Source: Planctomycetaceae bacterium
Lineage (GTDB): Bacteria; Planctomycetota; Planctomycetia; Gemmatales; Gemmataceae
DNA length: 64,000 nucleotides
Assembly: GCA_013823135.1 (NCBI GenBank)
Contig: PNLP01000014.1
Coordinates: forward strand, 84,944-148,943
Direction: 5' to 3'
Both the position numbers and the translations under genes were made by a program. The notes under the pieces were generated by a model. The model worked only from the letters and a program-made list of their open reading frames with translations, was not told the DNA's origin and did no database searches. Below are positions 62,033 to 64,000 of the stretch, piece by piece. Numbering within the stretch: position 1 is the stretch's first letter; every line of letters begins with the position of its first letter.

Positions 62033-63982
62033 CTATCCTTCCTCGTATATTCCCGGATCGCTGGTCACGATCACACGTGCGGTGGCTTTGTCCCGTGCTA
62101 CCAGTTCCACTAACTCCAGTGCCTCGCCGCGTGTGATACCACTTGCGAGCGTGAAAGAACCATTCACGATACGCTCGGCCTCTTCTTTCTCGCTGTTGCG
62201 TGTCACGCGGACCAGCGCCACAAGCGTCTCGCGTGCCGTCGCCGGGTACGCGTCCACCATTGCCGAGGCCGTTTTGGGAATTGGCTGCCGCCGAATTAGC
62301 CGTTCCAGGTCGGGCAACTCTGCGACCACCGTGAAGCGGTCACCGACTTTGAGCCGGTGACCGCTACGGAAATCACTCACCGCCTGCCCCACAACCGCCA
62401 CGGGAAGCAGGCGGTAGTCGAGCGACAGCCCACGGAGCGATTTCCCAATCAGGTGTGGTTCGTCCTCATTGACCACCAGTTCGATCACGACCAGGGTTCG
62501 CCCGGCGGCTGTGATGAGCGTTTGCACGCGGTCGCCGAACAGGGCCGCCGCGAACGCCGGAGCCGCAAGGGCGGGGACTGACACGGCGTGTCGAATGTCA
62601 GCCGCCTCCCGCACGGCCTCGGCGAATTCGGGCTCGGTGAGCCGCACGACGACCCGCGGGAGCGGACTCATCTCACGAACGAGCAACGCGATTTCGAGGT
62701 TCGCAAGTTCGCTCGATGTGGCTGCGATCACCGCCTTCGCATCCGCGGCGCGAGCCTGCTTCAGCACGTCTGCAACCGTTGCGTCACCGACAAATGTGGG
62801 AACCCCGTTGCGGCGAACCGTGGCGATGAACGGCCCGTCGGCACAGTTGTCGATGGCGACCACCCGCTCGCCCATCGCGGTGAGTTCGTTCACGAGCCGG
62901 AAGCCCACGTTCCCAAGTCCGCACACAACGACGTGCCCGCTGTCGGGCACCCAGCGGATTTCGAGAGCGCCGCCGAGCCGTGCCCGGAGCAAGTATTGCG
63001 TAAAGATGGCCGTGAACGCAGCGATCAGCGCCGTACCCGCGATCTTCAACACACTGAGGAACACCTTCGCCCAATCCGACTGATGCTCGCCGCGCATCCC
63101 CGCGCCGGTCGCGATGATGCTCACCGTTTGGTAGAGCCCCTCCGCCCAGTCGGCCCCGATGCCGTAGCGAAACACGAGAACGCTCGCGAAGATGGTAAAG
63201 AACAAGAGCGGAGTCGCGATCTTGACCGACAGATCGATTTCCCAGAGCGTTCGTCGAAAAGTCCGCACCCAGCGGCGAAGTCGCCACGCCCACCGCACGC
63301 CGGGGAGGAGGTCGCCACGTTCGCGTTCGAGGAGTCGCAAGAGGCTCGCGGGCGAACCACACACGACGAGTCGGTCGCCGGGCGACAGAGTTGCATCGCC
63401 GGGCACATCGTGCAGGAATCGCGCCGGGCGGTTGGCGGGAGTGAACGCGAATGGCACGAGTTGGTGGAGTTGTGCAACCTCGCCAACCGTCACGCCGATG
63501 AGGCCCGACCCCTCGGCGACCACAAGTTCGGAAACCTGCCGGGGGCCGTCTTCGAGTTTGAACGCCCCGAGCGCGTCGCCCGTGACGGCGGTGAGCGCGA
63601 GCATCGGTGCAACCAGCCCCGAAACACTGAGGGCGACCGTGTTCTTCACCGCGCCGCCGAGCCGGTCGATCAGGTTCTGGTTGAACATCCGCACCACAAT
63701 CTTCGCGGTCGGATTGAGCTTGCGTGCGAGCATCGCCGTGGAGATGTTCACAAGGTCGTCGCCGGTCGTGATGACGATGCCACGTGCCTCCTTCACGCCA
63801 GCCAGTTCCAGAATCTCCGGTCGCCGGCTATCGCCACGCACGGCACGAACCCCACGCAGTCTCGGATCGTCGGGCGCGATGTTGGAATCGACCACGACGA
63901 CGGGGAAGCCCGCGGCACGAACCGATTCGAGGACGCGCCACCCGACACGCCCGAGTCCGCACAGTACAACTGGCTGGTTCAC
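62033..63982 (-). CDS. RCK (TrkA-N) - membrane pore - RCK protein
   Basis: 649 residues from GTG 63982 (GGGAAGGGG upstream). A TrkA-N Rossmann domain (VLCGLGRVGWRVLESVRAAG) and a TrkA-C domain (VTVGEVAQLHQLVPFAF) precede two membrane helices (IATPLLFFTIFASVLVFRYG; FLSVLKIAGTALIAAFTAIF) with the pore loop IIATGAGMRGE. A second TrkA-N (HVVVCGLGNVGFRLVNELTA) and TrkA-C region follow. The pore lacks the TVGYG potassium filter, so ion choice is uncertain. The RCK-pore-RCK order is like bacterial and plant Castor/Pollux-type proteins as I recall them. Confidence 0.8.
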   Translation of the reverse strand: MNQPVVLCGLGRVGWRVLESVRAAGFPVVVVDSNIAPDDPRLRGVRAVRGDSRRPEILELAGVKEARGIVITTGDDLVNISTAMLARKLNPTAKIVVRMFNQNLIDRLGGAVKNTVALSVSGLVAPMLALTAVTGDALGAFKLEDGPRQVSELVVAEGSGLIGVTVGEVAQLHQLVPFAFTPANRPARFLHDVPGDATLSPGDRLVVCGSPASLLRLLERERGDLLPGVRWAWRLRRWVRTFRRTLWEIDLSVKIATPLLFFTIFASVLVFRYGIGADWAEGLYQTVSIIATGAGMRGEHQSDWAKVFLSVLKIAGTALIAAFTAIFTQYLLRARLGGALEIRWVPDSGHVVVCGLGNVGFRLVNELTAMGERVVAIDNCADGPFIATVRRNGVPTFVGDATVADVLKQARAADAKAVIAATSSELANLEIALLVREMSPLPRVVVRLTEPEFAEAVREAADIRHAVSVPALAAPAFAAALFGDRVQTLITAAGRTLVVIELVVNEDEPHLIGKSLRGLSLDYRLLPVAVVGQAVSDFRSGHRLKVGDRFTVVAELPDLERLIRRQPIPKTASAMVDAYPATARETLVALVRVTRNSEKEEAERIVNGSFTLASGITRGEALELVELVARDKATARVIVTSDPGIYEEG

Positions 63983-64000
63983 GGTTACCCCTTCCCATTA

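Overview
The window is a gene-dense, GC-rich stretch of a bacterial chromosome that looks like a planctomycete, most likely of the Gemmataceae. That placement is an inference. It rests on the DUF1501 and DUF6288-type proteins, an expanded Bat/von Willebrand A locus, Ser/Thr kinases fused to FGE-sulfatase or extracellular sensor domains, a kinase paired with an FHA-guanylate/adenylate cyclase, a zf-HC2-kinase behind an ECF sigma factor, and several families of long perfect palindromes between genes. I see no phage, IS element, CRISPR array or rRNA. One tRNA (Leu, CAA) is present.

Layout. 1-5.7 kb: tail of a class III aminotransferase, a VapC-like toxin with its antitoxin, a J-domain protein, rnpA-yidD, then two BatA/BatB-type VWA proteins separated by a repeat-rich gap and two gene fragments (DUF4058-like and ankyrin). 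6.0-10.8 kb: an envelope thiol-redox group (thioredoxin-NHL protein, free DsbD N-domain protein, full DsbD). 10.9-17.6 kb: a small lipoprotein, then a minus-strand Bat-type operon (TPR, BatD-like, BatE-like TPR/SH3, unknown membrane protein, giant VWA/GATase-like protein) with ATGA overlaps. 17.8-21.9 kb: secreted small proteins, an alpha/beta hydrolase, and two secretin/STN-like paralogues.

22.2-27.0 kb: a near-consensus promoter and a structured untranslated segment, then dnaG, rpoD and a C4 zinc-ribbon coiled-coil protein. 27.3-35.1 kb: sugar isomerase-like protein, glycogen phosphorylase, and the non-RD kinase plus FHA-cyclase pair. 35.2-41.5 kb: pyrE, prs, dprA, an M24 peptidase, rarD and a Rieske oxygenase. 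41.6-44.7 kb: SDR oxidoreductase plus tagaturonate epimerase-like protein (hexuronate metabolism) and a ceramidase-family membrane hydrolase.

45.0-50.1 kb: an extremely Asp-rich protein, a metallophosphoesterase, and a LacI regulator followed by a GH81 beta-1,3-glucanase with a palindromic operator upstream. 50.2-56.4 kb: DUF1501 protein, PDZ/HEAT protein, and an enolase-superfamily enzyme divergent from a PAS-AraC regulator. 56.8-64 kb: recA, tRNA-Leu, an ECF sigma factor, a histidine phosphatase, a zf-HC2/kinase/FGE protein, and an RCK-channel-RCK protein with a non-canonical pore.

The most noteworthy items are: the untranslated RNA candidate before dnaG; at least seven classes of palindromic or heptad repeats, repeatedly placed right after stop codons and in one case encoding part of a signal peptide; the Asp-rich protein; the odd-pore RCK protein; and the Bat operon with an extra membrane component.
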